Counted from the stretch's first letter, positions 19,274 through 30,034 are shown. The stretch is DNA of 64,000 bases from Chelativorans sp. (GCF_031180965.1 NZ_JAPSLH010000004.1:1-64000); one strand, 5' to 3'. Notes: generated from the sequence alone by a model not told the origin. Numbers and translations: made by a program.

Positions 19274-19287
19274 TTCACGGAACCTTG
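19265..19287. repeat. Perfect 9-bp inverted repeat overlapping the EcfG -35
   Basis: CAAGGTTCC (19265-19273) and GGAACCTTG (19279-19287) flank a 5-base spacer. Its right arm on the minus strand is part of the EcfG -35 element, so the palindrome could bind a second regulator, or create a mirror-image GGAAC on the other strand. The rest of the 338-bp gap between prkA and the EamA gene (19180-19517) shows no further gene or clear signal. Confidence 0.5.
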
Positions 19288-19517
19288 AAGAGAGCTTTCC
19301 GTGCATTGCCGAGAGCGACCACCATTAAAGAGACACTAACACGGCCGAAGGCGGCGGGCTCAACTATAAAATGCATCGGCGCCCGACGAGCGTGCTTGTC
19401 CCCCGTTATTGTGTTCACAGCCTTGTGCTGCTTCATGGGGACCGAGCTTAGGGGCAGATTTTGTCCGGAAGGAGGCTTGCTAGTCAGCCTTCTTCGCCGC
19501 CCGCCGCGAATCAGCGG

Positions 19518-20381
19518 CTACCGCGCCACCTTTCTGGCGCCGGCGACGCAGAGCACCACACCGATGGTGACGGCGAACATCAGCGGGCTCACCGCCTCTC
19601 CCAGGAGAAGGGCGGCCATGCCGAGCCCGAAAAACGGCTGGAGGAGCTGCAGCTGGCCGACCGCCGCTATGCCGCCCTGGGCAAGGCCCCGGTACCAGAA
19701 GATGAAGCCAATCAGCATGCTGAACAGGGACACATACGCAAGCCCGATCCAGGCCGGCTGGCCGACGCCGTTGAAGGAGGGCGGGAGGGTGACGACGACT
19801 AGAACGAGCATGACGGGCAGGGAGAGCACCAGGGCCCAGGAGATCACCTGCCAGCCGCCTAGCTTGCGGGAGAGCTTTGCCCCCTCGGCATAGCCGAGCC
19901 CGCAGACGATGATCGCCGCCAGCATCAGAAGGTCGCCGACGGGCGAGGCGGAAAGCCCCTGCGACAGGGCGAAGCCCGCGACCAACGCCGTGCCGAGGCA
20001 GGAGAACAGCCAGAATGCTGGCCGGGGCCGCTCCCCACCGCGGATGACGCCGAAAATCGCCGTGGCAAGCGGCAGGAGGCCGATGAAAACGATCGAATGG
20101 GCGGAGGTGATATGCTGGAGCGCGAGCGCGGTGAGCAGCGGAAAGCCCAGCACCACGCCAAAGGCGACGATGAGGAGGGAGACAAGGTCGCCGTTGGACG
20201 GCCGCTTCTCGCGGAAGAGGAAAAGCAGGGCGAGCCCGAGCAAGCCGGCGATGGCGGCACGCGCGACGGTCAGGAACACGGGGTCGAAATCCATCACCGC
20301 AACGCGGGTCGCCGGGAGCGAGCCGCTGAAAATCAGCACCCCCAGGAAGCCATTGATCCAGCCGCTTGCCGTCTTGTCCAT
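19518..20381 (-). CDS. EamA/DMT family transporter
   Basis: This 287-residue membrane protein has about ten hydrophobic segments arranged as two EamA repeats, each with the usual FxxxR entry (LPATRVAVMDFDPVFLTVARAAIAG in the first). DMT-family proteins export or import small metabolites such as amino acids, nucleosides or sugars; the substrate cannot be read here. The start MDKTASGWINGFLG at 20381 is chosen because the first helix follows immediately; an ATG seven codons upstream is possible. The neighbouring lipid-kinase gene lies upstream on the same strand, but the 127-bp gap argues against tight coupling. Confidence 0.85.
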   Translation of the reverse strand: MDKTASGWINGFLGVLIFSGSLPATRVAVMDFDPVFLTVARAAIAGLLGLALLFLFREKRPSNGDLVSLLIVAFGVVLGFPLLTALALQHITSAHSIVFIGLLPLATAIFGVIRGGERPRPAFWLFSCLGTALVAGFALSQGLSASPVGDLLMLAAIIVCGLGYAEGAKLSRKLGGWQVISWALVLSLPVMLVLVVVTLPPSFNGVGQPAWIGLAYVSLFSMLIGFIFWYRGLAQGGIAAVGQLQLLQPFFGLGMAALLLGEAVSPLMFAVTIGVVLCVAGARKVAR

Positions 20382-20508
20382 TGCCAGCCCGCCATTCCGC
20401 ATCCGGCGTAAAGTTTCCGGGCATCCATCACACAATCGGCCGCCCTTGTTGTGGACCAGGAACGGATTGCGTGCGGTACAAGGCAACAGGTTGTCGGGCT
20501 GGGCGGCG

Positions 20509-21393
20509 TCAATCAGGGGCGAAGACGGGGACCGCCCGCGGATGCACCTGGAAATGCGCGGGCGTCGAGGTGACGATCTCGCCATCCGCATTGACCGGCA
20601 TCGGCCTGTCCGTCTCGATCTCGAATTCCACGCATCTGGCCGTGCGTACCTCCTCCCACGCGCCGTGCGTCCCGGAACGGAAGGAGCGCAGCATCAGCGC
20701 CAGCTTCCAGAGATTCGTCATCTCCAGGCTGTAGAGATCAAGATGGCCGTCATCTATCTCGGCATTCTCTTCGACCACATTGCCGCCGCCATAGTGCCGG
20801 CCATTGCCGACCGCGATCTGATAGGTCTTGACCCTGATCGACCTGCCCTTCTCCACGATGCGGGCGTTGAACGGTCTGGCCTTGGCGAGCACTTGCAGGG
20901 CCGCCACGGCATAGCCAAGCCGGCCGAAACGCTTCTTCAGAGCGGGATCGAGCCCCTGCGCGAGGTCGCTGCTGAGGCCGATGCTCGCTACATTGAAGAA
21001 CGCGTGCCCATTCACCGTGCCCACATCGACCGGGCGGGTCTTGCCGCGAAGGATGACATCGGCCGCCTCCAGCAGGTCAAGCGGCATACCGAGCGTACGG
21101 GCAAGATCGTTCGCCGTGCCCATGGGAATGATGCCCATGGGCAGCTTGCTTTCCATGACGGCAAGCGCGGCGGAGGAAACGGAGCCGTCGCCGCCGCCAA
21201 CCACGATGAGATCGGCGCGGTCGCGAAGACGCAGTATATCGCGTGCGATCTCTGGCAGCGCGTCGAAAGGCTCGACGGTGACGGAAAGGCCGCCGGCCTG
21301 GAGCCGCGCCATGATCGGCCCGATCGATTCCTGCCCGCGCCGCGCCCGGGTGTTGACGAGGAACAGCGCGCGCTTCTTGTTCACTCTGTCCAT
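20509..21393 (-). CDS. Diacylglycerol/lipid kinase family protein (YegS-like)
   Basis: The 294-residue product has a DAGK catalytic domain at the N-terminus: LFLVNTRARRG, the nucleotide-binding GGGDGSVSSAA and the GTANDLARTLGMP segment that positions the phosphoryl acceptor. The C-terminal beta-rich domain includes the metal-linked VNADGEIV region. Members phosphorylate diacylglycerol, sphingoid or related lipids at the inner membrane. An in-frame GTG at 21408 could add five residues; neither start has a strong ribosome site. Specificity is unknown. Confidence 0.85.
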   Translation of the reverse strand: MDRVNKKRALFLVNTRARRGQESIGPIMARLQAGGLSVTVEPFDALPEIARDILRLRDRADLIVVGGGDGSVSSAALAVMESKLPMGIIPMGTANDLARTLGMPLDLLEAADVILRGKTRPVDVGTVNGHAFFNVASIGLSSDLAQGLDPALKKRFGRLGYAVAALQVLAKARPFNARIVEKGRSIRVKTYQIAVGNGRHYGGGNVVEENAEIDDGHLDLYSLEMTNLWKLALMLRSFRSGTHGAWEEVRTARCVEFEIETDRPMPVNADGEIVTSTPAHFQVHPRAVPVFAPD

Positions 21394-21669
21394 GCAGGAG
21401 CCCGTCACGATTTCAGCCGAGCGCAGATAGGGCGCTGACTGCGGGATTTCGACAGCAGCAGGTGCAGATTTCCAGGTCGCGCGGATTAAATCTTCGTAAT
21501 GAGATCAGATCGCGGCAAGGGCTGAAGGGGAGCTTCCTTTAACCAGCACTGCTATCCCAAGTTGACACCGGTGGCCCCGCCGTATTTCCTCCGCGGGAGC
21601 AGAAGGGCCCGGACCGGAGGCACGCGAAAGCATCGCCGCCGGCCCGCAAGTTACGGACCGGACTTCGAG

Positions 21670-23085
21670 ATGAACATCATTCCAGTCATCATCAGCGGCG
21701 GGGCCGGCTCGCGCCTGTGGCCGCTCTCGCGCGAGGCGCATCCGAAGCCGTTCATCCGCCTGCCCGACGGCAGCACCCTCATCGGCCGAACCTATGCGCG
21801 CGTGGCGGCGCTCGGCGTGGAGCGGGTCGTCACCGTCACCAACCGCGAGCTGCTCTTCCTCACCTCCGACGCCTATGCCGAGGCGAAGGCGCCGAAGCTG
21901 GACAACACCTTCCTGCTCGAGCCTTTCGGCCGCGATACCGCACCGGCCGTTGCGCTCGCCACGGTGCATGCCGCGGCGACGCAGGGGACCGAAGCGGTAC
22001 TCCTGGTGCTGCCCGCCGACCATCTCATCCAGGACGAGCAAGCCTTTGCGACGGCGGTCGAACGGGGGGTGGCGCTCGCCCGGACGGGCCGCATCGTGAC
22101 CTTCGGGATCGTGCCGGAGCGGCCGGAGACCGGCTACGGTTATATCGAGGTCGACGGCGAGGATGTGATCCGCTTCATCGAGAAGCCGAACGCCGAGAAG
22201 GCGGCCGAGTATGTCGCCAGCGGCCGCACCTACTGGAATTCCGGCATGTTCTGCTTCTCCGCCGCGACCATGCTGAAGGCGATGCAGGACCATTGCCCCG
22301 AGGTGCTCTCCGGCGCGCGCGCCGCCTATGAAGCGGCACGCAGGATCGAATCGGACGGCCGCACGGCCTACGAGGTCGACCGGCAGGCCTTCGGCGCCAC
22401 GCCGGCCATCTCGGTCGACTATGCGGTCATGGAGAAGGCCGGCAATATCATCGCCTGCGTGCCCACCGATTGCGGATGGTCGGACATAGGATCCTGGGCG
22501 GCGATCTCCGATCTTGTCGCGGCCGACGAGAGCGGGAATCGCATCACCGGCGAGGCGGTGGTGGAAGGGGCGAAAAACTGCTTCGTCCACGCGGAAGACC
22601 GGCTGGTGGGATTGGTAGGGGTTTCCGATCTCCTCGTCATTGACACGCCGGATGCCCTCCTTGTCGCGCACAAGGACAAGGCGCAAGACGTCAAGCATCT
22701 CTATAACCGGCTGCGAAGCGAGGAGCACGAGGCCGCCAAGCTGCATCGCACGGCGCACCGGCCTTGGGGCACCTATACGGTGCTGGAAGAAGGCGATCGC
22801 TTCAAGATCAAGCGCATCGTGGTGAAGCCGGGCGCGCGGCTCAGCCTGCAAGCGCACCACCACCGTTCGGAACATTGGGTGGTGGTGAGCGGCACGGCGC
22901 GCGTGACCAATGGCGACAATGTCATCCTGCTCACCACGAACCAGTCCACCTATATACCCTGCGGGTTCAGGCACCGGCTGGAAAATCCAGGCATCCTGCC
23001 GCTGGTGCTGATCGAGGTGCAAAGCGGCGACTATCTCGAGGAGGACGATATCGTGCGCTTCGACGACGTCTACGGACGGCCATAG
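21670..23085 (+). CDS. manC: Mannose-1-phosphate guanylyltransferase / mannose-6-phosphate isomerase
   Basis: This 471-residue type II bifunctional enzyme makes GDP-mannose for surface polysaccharides. The N-terminal nucleotidyltransferase carries the pyrophosphorylase signature GGAGSRLWPLSREAHPKPF (residues about 10-28) and the RFIEKP metal/sugar-phosphate motif. The C-terminal cupin isomerase domain shows HRPWGTYTVLEEGDRFKIKRI and the metal-binding HHHRSEHW. The start at 21670 (MNIIPVIISG) fits the family; the frame is open 36 codons upstream without family residues. It stands alone, divergent from the lipid kinase gene, with 276 bp between them. Confidence 0.95.
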   Translation: MNIIPVIISGGAGSRLWPLSREAHPKPFIRLPDGSTLIGRTYARVAALGVERVVTVTNRELLFLTSDAYAEAKAPKLDNTFLLEPFGRDTAPAVALATVHAAATQGTEAVLLVLPADHLIQDEQAFATAVERGVALARTGRIVTFGIVPERPETGYGYIEVDGEDVIRFIEKPNAEKAAEYVASGRTYWNSGMFCFSAATMLKAMQDHCPEVLSGARAAYEAARRIESDGRTAYEVDRQAFGATPAISVDYAVMEKAGNIIACVPTDCGWSDIGSWAAISDLVAADESGNRITGEAVVEGAKNCFVHAEDRLVGLVGVSDLLVIDTPDALLVAHKDKAQDVKHLYNRLRSEEHEAAKLHRTAHRPWGTYTVLEEGDRFKIKRIVVKPGARLSLQAHHHRSEHWVVVSGTARVTNGDNVILLTTNQSTYIPCGFRHRLENPGILPLVLIEVQSGDYLEEDDIVRFDDVYGRP

Positions 23086-23190
23086 AGCGGAATGCGCTTA
23101 CATACGTTCGCGCCTTCGCTCTATCTATTTGTTTCAGCCGCGTTTGTGCGGCGGCAAGTGATTCCACTTGCCTGCAAAATGCTCTAGCTC
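23086..23190. repeat. Intergenic palindromic repeat-like element
   Basis: The stretch after manC has no coding potential and carries two hairpins: an imperfect CCGCGTTTGTGCGG near 23138-23151 and a perfect GGCAAGTG-ATTC-CACTTGCC at 23153-23172. It ends in AAAATGCTCTAG, a motif often seen at the edge of rhizobial intergenic repeats. It may also stop manC transcription, though no T-tract follows. Confidence 0.45.
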
Positions 23191-23311
23191 CCGCAGACGC
23201 ATTCCTGTCTATCGCCCTCGCGAACATTTCCGGTGCATCGCCACAACCGCGCGCTATCGTTCCGGGACGGCTGCGTATATTTTGCCGCCGCCTGCCAAAG
23301 GAGGACGGCCC

Positions 23312-23644
23312 GTGACCCCGACGAGCATCGCGCTCCTGTCTCTCTCCACCCTGATGTTCATCGCCGCAGCCAGTTCGGCCAAGACCTGGGCGCTCTCGGC
23401 CAACAGCTGGTTTTGGCTGCTTTTGACGCTGGGGCTCTATACTATCGGCAATCTCATCATGCTGCGCCTCATCCGCGACATGGGCATGGCGGTGGCGCTC
23501 AGCCTTTCGGCGGTGGTCCAGCTCGTCGCCGTCAATCTCGTGGCGCTGTTCTTCTTCGGCGAGCGGGTGGCGCCCCTGCAGGGCGCCGGCCTTGTCCTTG
23601 CCGTGATCGCCATCGCCATGATCACGCTGCCGCAGGGGCCGTGA
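23312..23644 (+). CDS. Small SMR/EmrE-like four-helix membrane protein
   Basis: This 110-residue protein is predicted to have four membrane helices, like small multidrug resistance proteins. The start is a GTG at 23312 with a strong AAAGGAGG ribosome site 7 bases upstream. The first helix (ALLSLSTLMFIAAASSAKTWAL) has no glutamate where EmrE has its essential Glu14. The third and fourth helices resemble the ALSLSAVVQLVAV...FFGERV pattern of SMR/EamA halves. Drug-proton antiport by the EmrE mechanism is therefore unlikely. It could be a lipid or metabolite translocator related to ArnE/EamA-type half-transporters; the substrate is unknown. Confidence 0.75.
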   Translation: MTPTSIALLSLSTLMFIAAASSAKTWALSANSWFWLLLTLGLYTIGNLIMLRLIRDMGMAVALSLSAVVQLVAVNLVALFFFGERVAPLQGAGLVLAVIAIAMITLPQGP

Positions 23645-23660
23645 TCGCCTGATATAAGGG

Positions 23661-24551
23661 CTATTCTTTCACCGCCCCGGTCATCGAGGACACGTAGTAG
23701 TCGACGAAGAACGAGTAGAGGATCACGACCGGCAGCGATCCGAACAGCGCGCCCGCCATCAGCGCCCCCCACTCGAAAATATCGCCGCGCACGAGCTCCG
23801 TGAGGACGCCGACGGGGACGGTCTTGTTCTCGGAGGACTGGATGAAAGTGAGCGCGTAGATGAACTCGTTCCAGGAAAGCGTGAAGGCGAAGATGCCGGC
23901 GGAGATCAGGCCGGGCACGGCAAGCGGCAGGATGATCTTCACGAGGATCTGCCAGCGCGAGGCGCCGTCCACCAGCGCGCTTTCCTCGAGCTCGTAGGGG
24001 ATCGAGCGGAAATAGCCCATCAGCAGCCATGTGCAGAAGGGGATGAGGAAGGTCGGATAGGTGAAGATCAGCGCCAGCTTGGAATCGTAGATGCCGAATT
24101 TGAAGACGATATAGGCGAGCGGGATGAAGAGGATCGACGGCGGCACCAGATAGGCGAGGAAGATCAGGAGCCCGACCGGGCGCGCGCCGGTGAAGCGGAC
24201 GCGCTCGATCGCATAGGCGGCGAACACCGATGCGGCGATCGACAGGACTGTCGAGGCCACGGCGACATACATGGTGTTGACCAGCCAGCCGGGATAGGAG
24301 GTCTCCAGGAAGAGGTAGCGGATGTGCTCGAGCGTCGGCCCGACCACCCAGAATGGACTGTAATTGTTGTAATCCGTCAGCTGGTTGTTCGGCTTTACGG
24401 CCGTGATCGCCATCCAGTAGAACGGGAACAGGAGCACGAAGACGAAGAGCGCCAGCGGCAGGTAGAGCGTCACCACCCGGCGCGGCAGCCGGTTGAGATA
24501 GCTCATGCCATCGCTGGTATCTGTGAGAGCTCGCGTCTCGGATTGCGCCAT
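23661..24551 (-). CDS. Carbohydrate ABC transporter permease (MalG family)
   Basis: This 296-residue permease has six predicted spans and the EAA loop LEESALVDGASRWQILVKIILP. The start at 24551 (MAQSETRALT) has a GGAGAGGG Shine-Dalgarno; an internal ATG at 24506 is weaker. The longer frame reaching 25358 runs inside the neighbouring permease and is not real. It ends the second sugar-type transporter operon, 14 bp behind its MalF-like partner. Confidence 0.93.
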   Translation of the reverse strand: MAQSETRALTDTSDGMSYLNRLPRRVVTLYLPLALFVFVLLFPFYWMAITAVKPNNQLTDYNNYSPFWVVGPTLEHIRYLFLETSYPGWLVNTMYVAVASTVLSIAASVFAAYAIERVRFTGARPVGLLIFLAYLVPPSILFIPLAYIVFKFGIYDSKLALIFTYPTFLIPFCTWLLMGYFRSIPYELEESALVDGASRWQILVKIILPLAVPGLISAGIFAFTLSWNEFIYALTFIQSSENKTVPVGVLTELVRGDIFEWGALMAGALFGSLPVVILYSFFVDYYVSSMTGAVKE

Positions 24552-24565
24552 TCTACCCTCTCCTC

Positions 24566-25495
24566 TCAATCCCTGCCGCCCTGCTGCCACTTGCGCCGCT
24601 GCAGGCCGAAGAAGCTGAACATGATCGCCGCGAGCAGGAAGGGGATCATGGCGACGGCGATGGCGGCGCCCTCGCCGAGCTGGCCCCCGGGAATCGCGCG
24701 CTGGAAGGAGAGCGTGGCCATCAGATGCGTGGCGTTCACCGGCCCGCCTTTCGTCAGCACGTAGATGAGCTGGAAATCCGTGAAGGTGAAGAGCACGGAA
24801 AAAGTCATCACCACGGCGATGATCGGCGTCAGCAGTGGCAATGTGACGTAGCGGAAGCGCTGCCAGCCGGTGGCGCCATCGAGCGAGGCGGCCTCGTTGA
24901 GCGATTGCGGGATGGTCTGCAGCCCCGCGAGCAGGCAGATCGCGACGAAGGGGATGCCGCGCCAAACATTGGCGGCGATGACCGACGCCCGGGCATTGTT
25001 GGGATCGCCCAGGAAGTTGATCGGATTGTCGATGATGCCGAGTTGCATCAGCGACCAGGAGAGGATCGAGAACTGGGAATCGTAGATCCACCAGAAGGCG
25101 AGCGCGGAAAGGACGGTGGGAACGACCCAGGGGAGAAGAACGATGGCCCGGAAGAAGGATTTGAACGGCAGTTTTTCGTTCAGGATCAGGGCCAGCCACA
25201 GGCCAAGCGCGAATTTCAGAACGGACGCGACGATCGTATAGAGAAGCGTGTTGAACACCGAGAGCAGGAAGACGCCGTCGCGGAGCAGATATTGATAGTT
25301 TTCCAGCCCGATAAAGATGCCGTCGCGGCCGATCCGTGTGTCGGTGAAGCCCAGCCACACCCCCAGACCAAGCGGATAGGTCAGGAAGCAGATCAGAAAG
25401 ATCGCCGCCGGCAGCATGAAGAAGAACGACAGCACGTTGCCGTTCTGCATGAGGGCCGCCGGCCGCAAACGACTCGTTTCAGAGGCGACAGACAT
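24566..25495 (-). CDS. Sugar ABC transporter permease (MalF/UgpA family)
   Basis: The 309-residue product shows a polar N-terminus, six predicted spans and the EAA loop [23 protein letters not shown]. It is the MalF-type half of the transporter and lies between the binding-protein gene (88 bp upstream) and the MalG-type gene (14 bp downstream). The neighbourhood contains D-erythronate dehydrogenase, so a four-carbon sugar acid, or a precursor sugar or polyol, is a reasonable guess for the cargo. Confidence 0.93.
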   Translation of the reverse strand: MSVASETSRLRPAALMQNGNVLSFFFMLPAAIFLICFLTYPLGLGVWLGFTDTRIGRDGIFIGLENYQYLLRDGVFLLSVFNTLLYTIVASVLKFALGLWLALILNEKLPFKSFFRAIVLLPWVVPTVLSALAFWWIYDSQFSILSWSLMQLGIIDNPINFLGDPNNARASVIAANVWRGIPFVAICLLAGLQTIPQSLNEAASLDGATGWQRFRYVTLPLLTPIIAVVMTFSVLFTFTDFQLIYVLTKGGPVNATHLMATLSFQRAIPGGQLGEGAAIAVAMIPFLLAAIMFSFFGLQRRKWQQGGRD

Positions 25496-25583
25496 CGCAT
25501 TCCTCCGGAAAAGCTATGGCATCAGCGCGCCGGCATCGACTGAGGCCGGCGCGCGCCGATCAGGCTGCGTGGAGGAGATGCGC

Positions 25584-26888
25584 CTAGATCCGGTAGTAGC
25601 GGTTTGCCCGTCTTTCGGCCTCCGTCGCCGCGTCCTCGGGGGTCATCTGGCCGGTTACGGCAGAGGCGAACATGTCCACCAGCACATAGTCGGCCATTGT
25701 GGCCGCCGAGGCGTAGCCAAGCGGACCGGCATAGCCGTTGGGCCGCAAGGTCTCGGACGCGCGTGCATAGGGCGCATGGATCGGATCCGCCTTCCAGACC
25801 GGGTTGTCGGCGAATGCCTTGAGCGGCTGGCAGCAATAGGCGCTGGAGCCCTCGATCCACGCATTCATCTGCTCGGCCTCCATCATGAACTTGATATAGG
25901 CCTTTGCCGCTTCCGGATACTGGCAATGGTTGAAGAGGAGGAGCGAACTGGTCTGGTGCAGTTCCACGCTCTCGCCCACCGGGCCGACCGGGAAGTTGGT
26001 CGTGCGGATATCCTGGGCGATCTCGGCCAGCGCCGGATCCTTCTTGGCGGCGTAGTAGAGCGACACGCCGTTTGCGGTCAGCGAGACCTGGCCGGCCAGG
26101 AAGGCGCGGTTGTTGTTGATGTCGAGCCAGCTCTCCGTGCCGGGAATGAAGGTCTCGTAGAGCTGCTTGGCATAGTTGATGGCGGCGATCGTCTCCGGGC
26201 TGTTGATGGTGACCTTGTTGTTCTCGTCCACCATCTTGCCGCCGTGGCTCCACAGGAGCCAATGGGCATAGTTGTTGCCGTCGCCCACCGCCTTGCCGTG
26301 CGGGAAGCCGGCCGGCGTGCCCTTGGCCTTCAGCGCCTTGCAGAGCTCGAGGAAACCTTGCGTGTCCTTCGGGAACTCGCTGAAGCCCGCAGCCTTCATA
26401 TGGCTGTCGCGGTAGCAGATGGCGTTTCCGATGGCCGTCAGCGGCATGGCGATGAACTGGTCGCCGCGCGTCGCATAGCCCCTGACGCCGTCATACCAGC
26501 CGCCGTATTTGCTGCCGAGATAGTTGGCGAGCTCGGTGAGATCGACGAGCTTGTCCGGATACTGGTGCGCGTCGTCGAACCAGCACATCACAAGATCCGG
26601 GCCGCTGCCCACATTGGCGGCAACAGCCGCCTTCGGGCGGATATCCTCCCAGCTTTCCTGATCGATGCGCACCTCGACGCCGGTCGCCTCGGTGAACTTC
26701 TTGGTGTTCGCGTTCCAGGCCTCCTCGTCGCCCGCGACAAAGGGAACCCAGCGCAGCAGTCTGAGGCTTGCCCCCTCCTCCGGAGTGTAGGTGGGCTCGG
26801 ACTGGGCGAATGACGGGCGAATGCCCATAGCGGTTAGGCCGGCCAGCCCCGCCGAACCCGCGAGGAACTCGCGTCTCCTGATGCTCAT
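25584..26888 (-). CDS. Sugar ABC transporter substrate-binding protein, Tat-exported
   Basis: This 434-residue periplasmic protein of solute-binding family 1 starts MSIRRREFLAGSAGLAGL. The twin-arginine motif RRREFL and the mild hydrophobic segment predict Tat export, with cleavage after PSFAQS. The start at 26888 has a GGAGGAG ribosome site; the upstream extension to 26996 is non-coding in appearance. Typical family-1 features are the aromatic-rich ligand cleft and the GDGNNYAHWLLWSHGGKM segment. It is followed by its two permeases and preceded by the ATPase gene, with a 117-bp gap that may hold a processing site or an internal promoter. Confidence 0.92.
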   Translation of the reverse strand: MSIRRREFLAGSAGLAGLTAMGIRPSFAQSEPTYTPEEGASLRLLRWVPFVAGDEEAWNANTKKFTEATGVEVRIDQESWEDIRPKAAVAANVGSGPDLVMCWFDDAHQYPDKLVDLTELANYLGSKYGGWYDGVRGYATRGDQFIAMPLTAIGNAICYRDSHMKAAGFSEFPKDTQGFLELCKALKAKGTPAGFPHGKAVGDGNNYAHWLLWSHGGKMVDENNKVTINSPETIAAINYAKQLYETFIPGTESWLDINNNRAFLAGQVSLTANGVSLYYAAKKDPALAEIAQDIRTTNFPVGPVGESVELHQTSSLLLFNHCQYPEAAKAYIKFMMEAEQMNAWIEGSSAYCCQPLKAFADNPVWKADPIHAPYARASETLRPNGYAGPLGYASAATMADYVLVDMFASAVTGQMTPEDAATEAERRANRYYRI

Positions 26889-27005
26889 ATTCTCCTCCAC
26901 TTGCGGGACTGAATGCACCGGCCATCCACCGTCCCGGCGAGCGGATGGCACGTATTGCCGATCGAGGATTCCTATCTTCCAAACCCCGACTGGCACTATT
27001 GAACC

Positions 27006-28073
<1,068 letters not shown>

Positions 28074-28101
28074 CTACTACTCCTCCAAAGAAGCCTGGCC
28101 T

Positions 28102-28878
28102 TCAGCCTCGCCCGACCAGCGGCATTTTGGTCGCCATCACGGTCATGTTCAAGACATTCGCGTCGAGCGGCAGGCTGGCCATATAGACCACCGCCCTTGC
28201 GACATGGGCAACCGGGATTGTCGGCTCTGCCGCCACTTCGCCATTGGCCTGCAGCACGCCGGAGTTCATCCGCGAGGTCATGTCAGTGGACGCATTGCCG
28301 ATATCGATCTGGCCGCAGGCGATGTCGAAAGGCCGGCCCTCCAGGGCCGTGGACTTCGTCAAGCCGGTGATGGCGTGCTTGGTCGCCGTGTATGGCGCCT
28401 GGTGGGGCCTCGGTGTCGTGGCCGAGATGGAGCCGTTGTTGATGATGCGTCCGCCGCGCGGCCGCTGCGCCTTCATGAGCCGCATTGCCTGCTGCGTGCA
28501 CAGGAAAGCCCCCGTGAGATTCGCGGAGACGATCGCGCTCCACTGATCGAAGGTGATCTCCTCCATGGGAACGGCCGGCAGATTCATCCCCGCATTGTTC
28601 ACCAGAAGGTCAAGCCGGCCATAGGCGTTCTCTATCTCGCCGAACAGCGCCTGAACGGACGCCGGATCGCCGATATCGGCTGGAACGGCCCGTACGGAGC
28701 CGCCCGTCCGGCCGGCGATTTCGCGCGCCGCCGCCTCCAGGACCTCGGCCCTGCGGCCGGTGATGACAACGGAAAAGCCCTCCGCGCTCAGCGCCTCGGC
28801 AATGCCACGGCCGATGCCCGTGCCGCCGCCGGTCACCAGCGCGATCCTGCCCTCTCCCGCTCTTTCCTCAGCCGCCAT
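28102..28878 (-). CDS. Short-chain dehydrogenase/reductase
   Basis: This 258-residue classical SDR carries the cofactor motif [10 protein letters not shown], the structural NNAG, the catalytic serine in NNGSISA and the YTATK (Y-x3-K) pair. The start at 28878 ([15 protein letters not shown]) overlaps the end of the D-erythronate dehydrogenase gene by 11 bp, so the two are probably translated together. It likely oxidises or reduces an intermediate of the sugar or sugar-acid imported by the adjacent transporter. The exact substrate is not evident, and the C-terminal [14 protein letters not shown] tail resembles oxidoreductases annotated only generically. Confidence 0.88.
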   Translation of the reverse strand: MAAEERAGEGRIALVTGGGTGIGRGIAEALSAEGFSVVITGRRAEVLEAAAREIAGRTGGSVRAVPADIGDPASVQALFGEIENAYGRLDLLVNNAGMNLPAVPMEEITFDQWSAIVSANLTGAFLCTQQAMRLMKAQRPRGGRIINNGSISATTPRPHQAPYTATKHAITGLTKSTALEGRPFDIACGQIDIGNASTDMTSRMNSGVLQANGEVAAEPTIPVAHVARAVVYMASLPLDANVLNMTVMATKMPLVGRG

Positions 28879-29863
28879 TTGGAATCGCCCCGCCCAGTTC
28901 GTCCTCAATGTGGATGCGGATGATCTCATCAAAGCTCTTTTCCGCGCGGAAGCCCAGAGACTCGGCGCGGCGCGCATCGAAATCGGTGGGCCAGCCGGCG
29001 ACGATCCTGCGAATCATCGGGTCCGGCTCGCGGCGGATCAGCCGAACGGCCTTCTCCCCCGCGGCGCGGCGCAAGGCCTCGATTTCCTCGGCAACCAGCG
29101 CCGAGAGGCCGGGCATGGTCAGGTTCCGCCGCGGCCCCACCTGCGCAAGGTCCAGGCGCGCGGCGTGCAGAAAGAAGCCGACCGCAGCGCGCGGGCTCGC
29201 GAACCAGTGCCGCACATCCTCGTCCACCGGCAGCACGGCTTCCTGGCCGGCGAGCGGCTCGCGCAGGATGTTGGAGAAGAAGCCGGAGGCGGCCTTATTC
29301 GGCGTACCGGGCCGGATGCAGATGGTGGGCAGCCTGATGCCGACGCCATCGAATATCCCGCGCCGCGAAAAGTCGGCGAGCAGCAGCTCGGCCATCGCCT
29401 TCTGCGTGCCGTAGCTCGTCAGCGGGGTCGTGAAGAACTCGTCGGGGATTTTTTCCGGGAAGGGCGCGCCGAACACGGCGATGGAGGAGGCGAAGACGAG
29501 CCGCGGCAGGTAAGGCTCCTTTCCGCCCTCCAGCCGGATCGCCTCGAAGAGGGCGCGGGTGCCATCGAAATTGACGCGGTAGCCTTTTTCGAGATCGGCC
29601 TCGGCCTCGCCGGAGACGATCGCGGCGAGGTGAAAAACGAGATCCGGCCGCGCAGCAATCAGTCTTTCGGCGCTTCCCGCTTCCGAGAGATCCATGGCGG
29701 TCCGGTGGGAGATCCCGGCGAGCGCCTGCGGGACCGGCGGCTCGACGATGTCGACCAGCGAAAGACGGGTGATCTCGCGGCCAAGAGCGTCCGGAGCAGC
29801 GGCAAGCCTTTCGACCAGCTTGCGTCCGATCATCCCGGCGGCGCCGGTCACCAGCACATGCAT
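28868..29863 (-). CDS. denD: D-erythronate dehydrogenase-like NAD-dependent epimerase
   Basis: This 331-residue extended SDR matches the DenD family, which oxidises D-erythronate at C2 in four-carbon acid-sugar catabolism. Visible features are [20 protein letters not shown], the catalytic YGTQK and the typical [22 protein letters not shown] block. It is first in a minus-strand operon with the SDR and a complete sugar ABC transporter. The downstream partners known for the D-erythronate pathway (DenK/OtnK-type kinase, OtnC-type decarboxylase, OtnI-type isomerase) are not in this window. Confidence 0.85.
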   Translation of the reverse strand: MHVLVTGAAGMIGRKLVERLAAAPDALGREITRLSLVDIVEPPVPQALAGISHRTAMDLSEAGSAERLIAARPDLVFHLAAIVSGEAEADLEKGYRVNFDGTRALFEAIRLEGGKEPYLPRLVFASSIAVFGAPFPEKIPDEFFTTPLTSYGTQKAMAELLLADFSRRGIFDGVGIRLPTICIRPGTPNKAASGFFSNILREPLAGQEAVLPVDEDVRHWFASPRAAVGFFLHAARLDLAQVGPRRNLTMPGLSALVAEEIEALRRAAGEKAVRLIRREPDPMIRRIVAGWPTDFDARRAESLGFRAEKSFDEIIRIHIEDELGGAIPNGG

Positions 29864-30034
29864 CTATCGCTCCCCTCCCAAGGATCCTCGACAGCATCGA
29901 CTGCTATGACGGAAAGACCAGTCGCCCGAATAGCGCATCGATGAGAAGGCAAGTCAACCACCAACGCCGCGAGAAAGGCTATGCGGGACCACCGGCCCTG
30001 GGCCGGCGGACTTCCGGAAGAGGCGATGGGAAAA

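Noticed and set aside
16990-19893. Long 967-codon plus-strand frame opposite prkA and DUF444
   Set aside because: It is antisense to two well-supported genes and has the biased composition of a mirror frame; no family is recognisable.
29992-30006. CCGGCCC-T-GGGCCGG palindrome as a mobile-element end
   Set aside because: Short, GC-only, and near a tRNA 3' end without a repeated partner or integrase; more likely a structural RNA hairpin.
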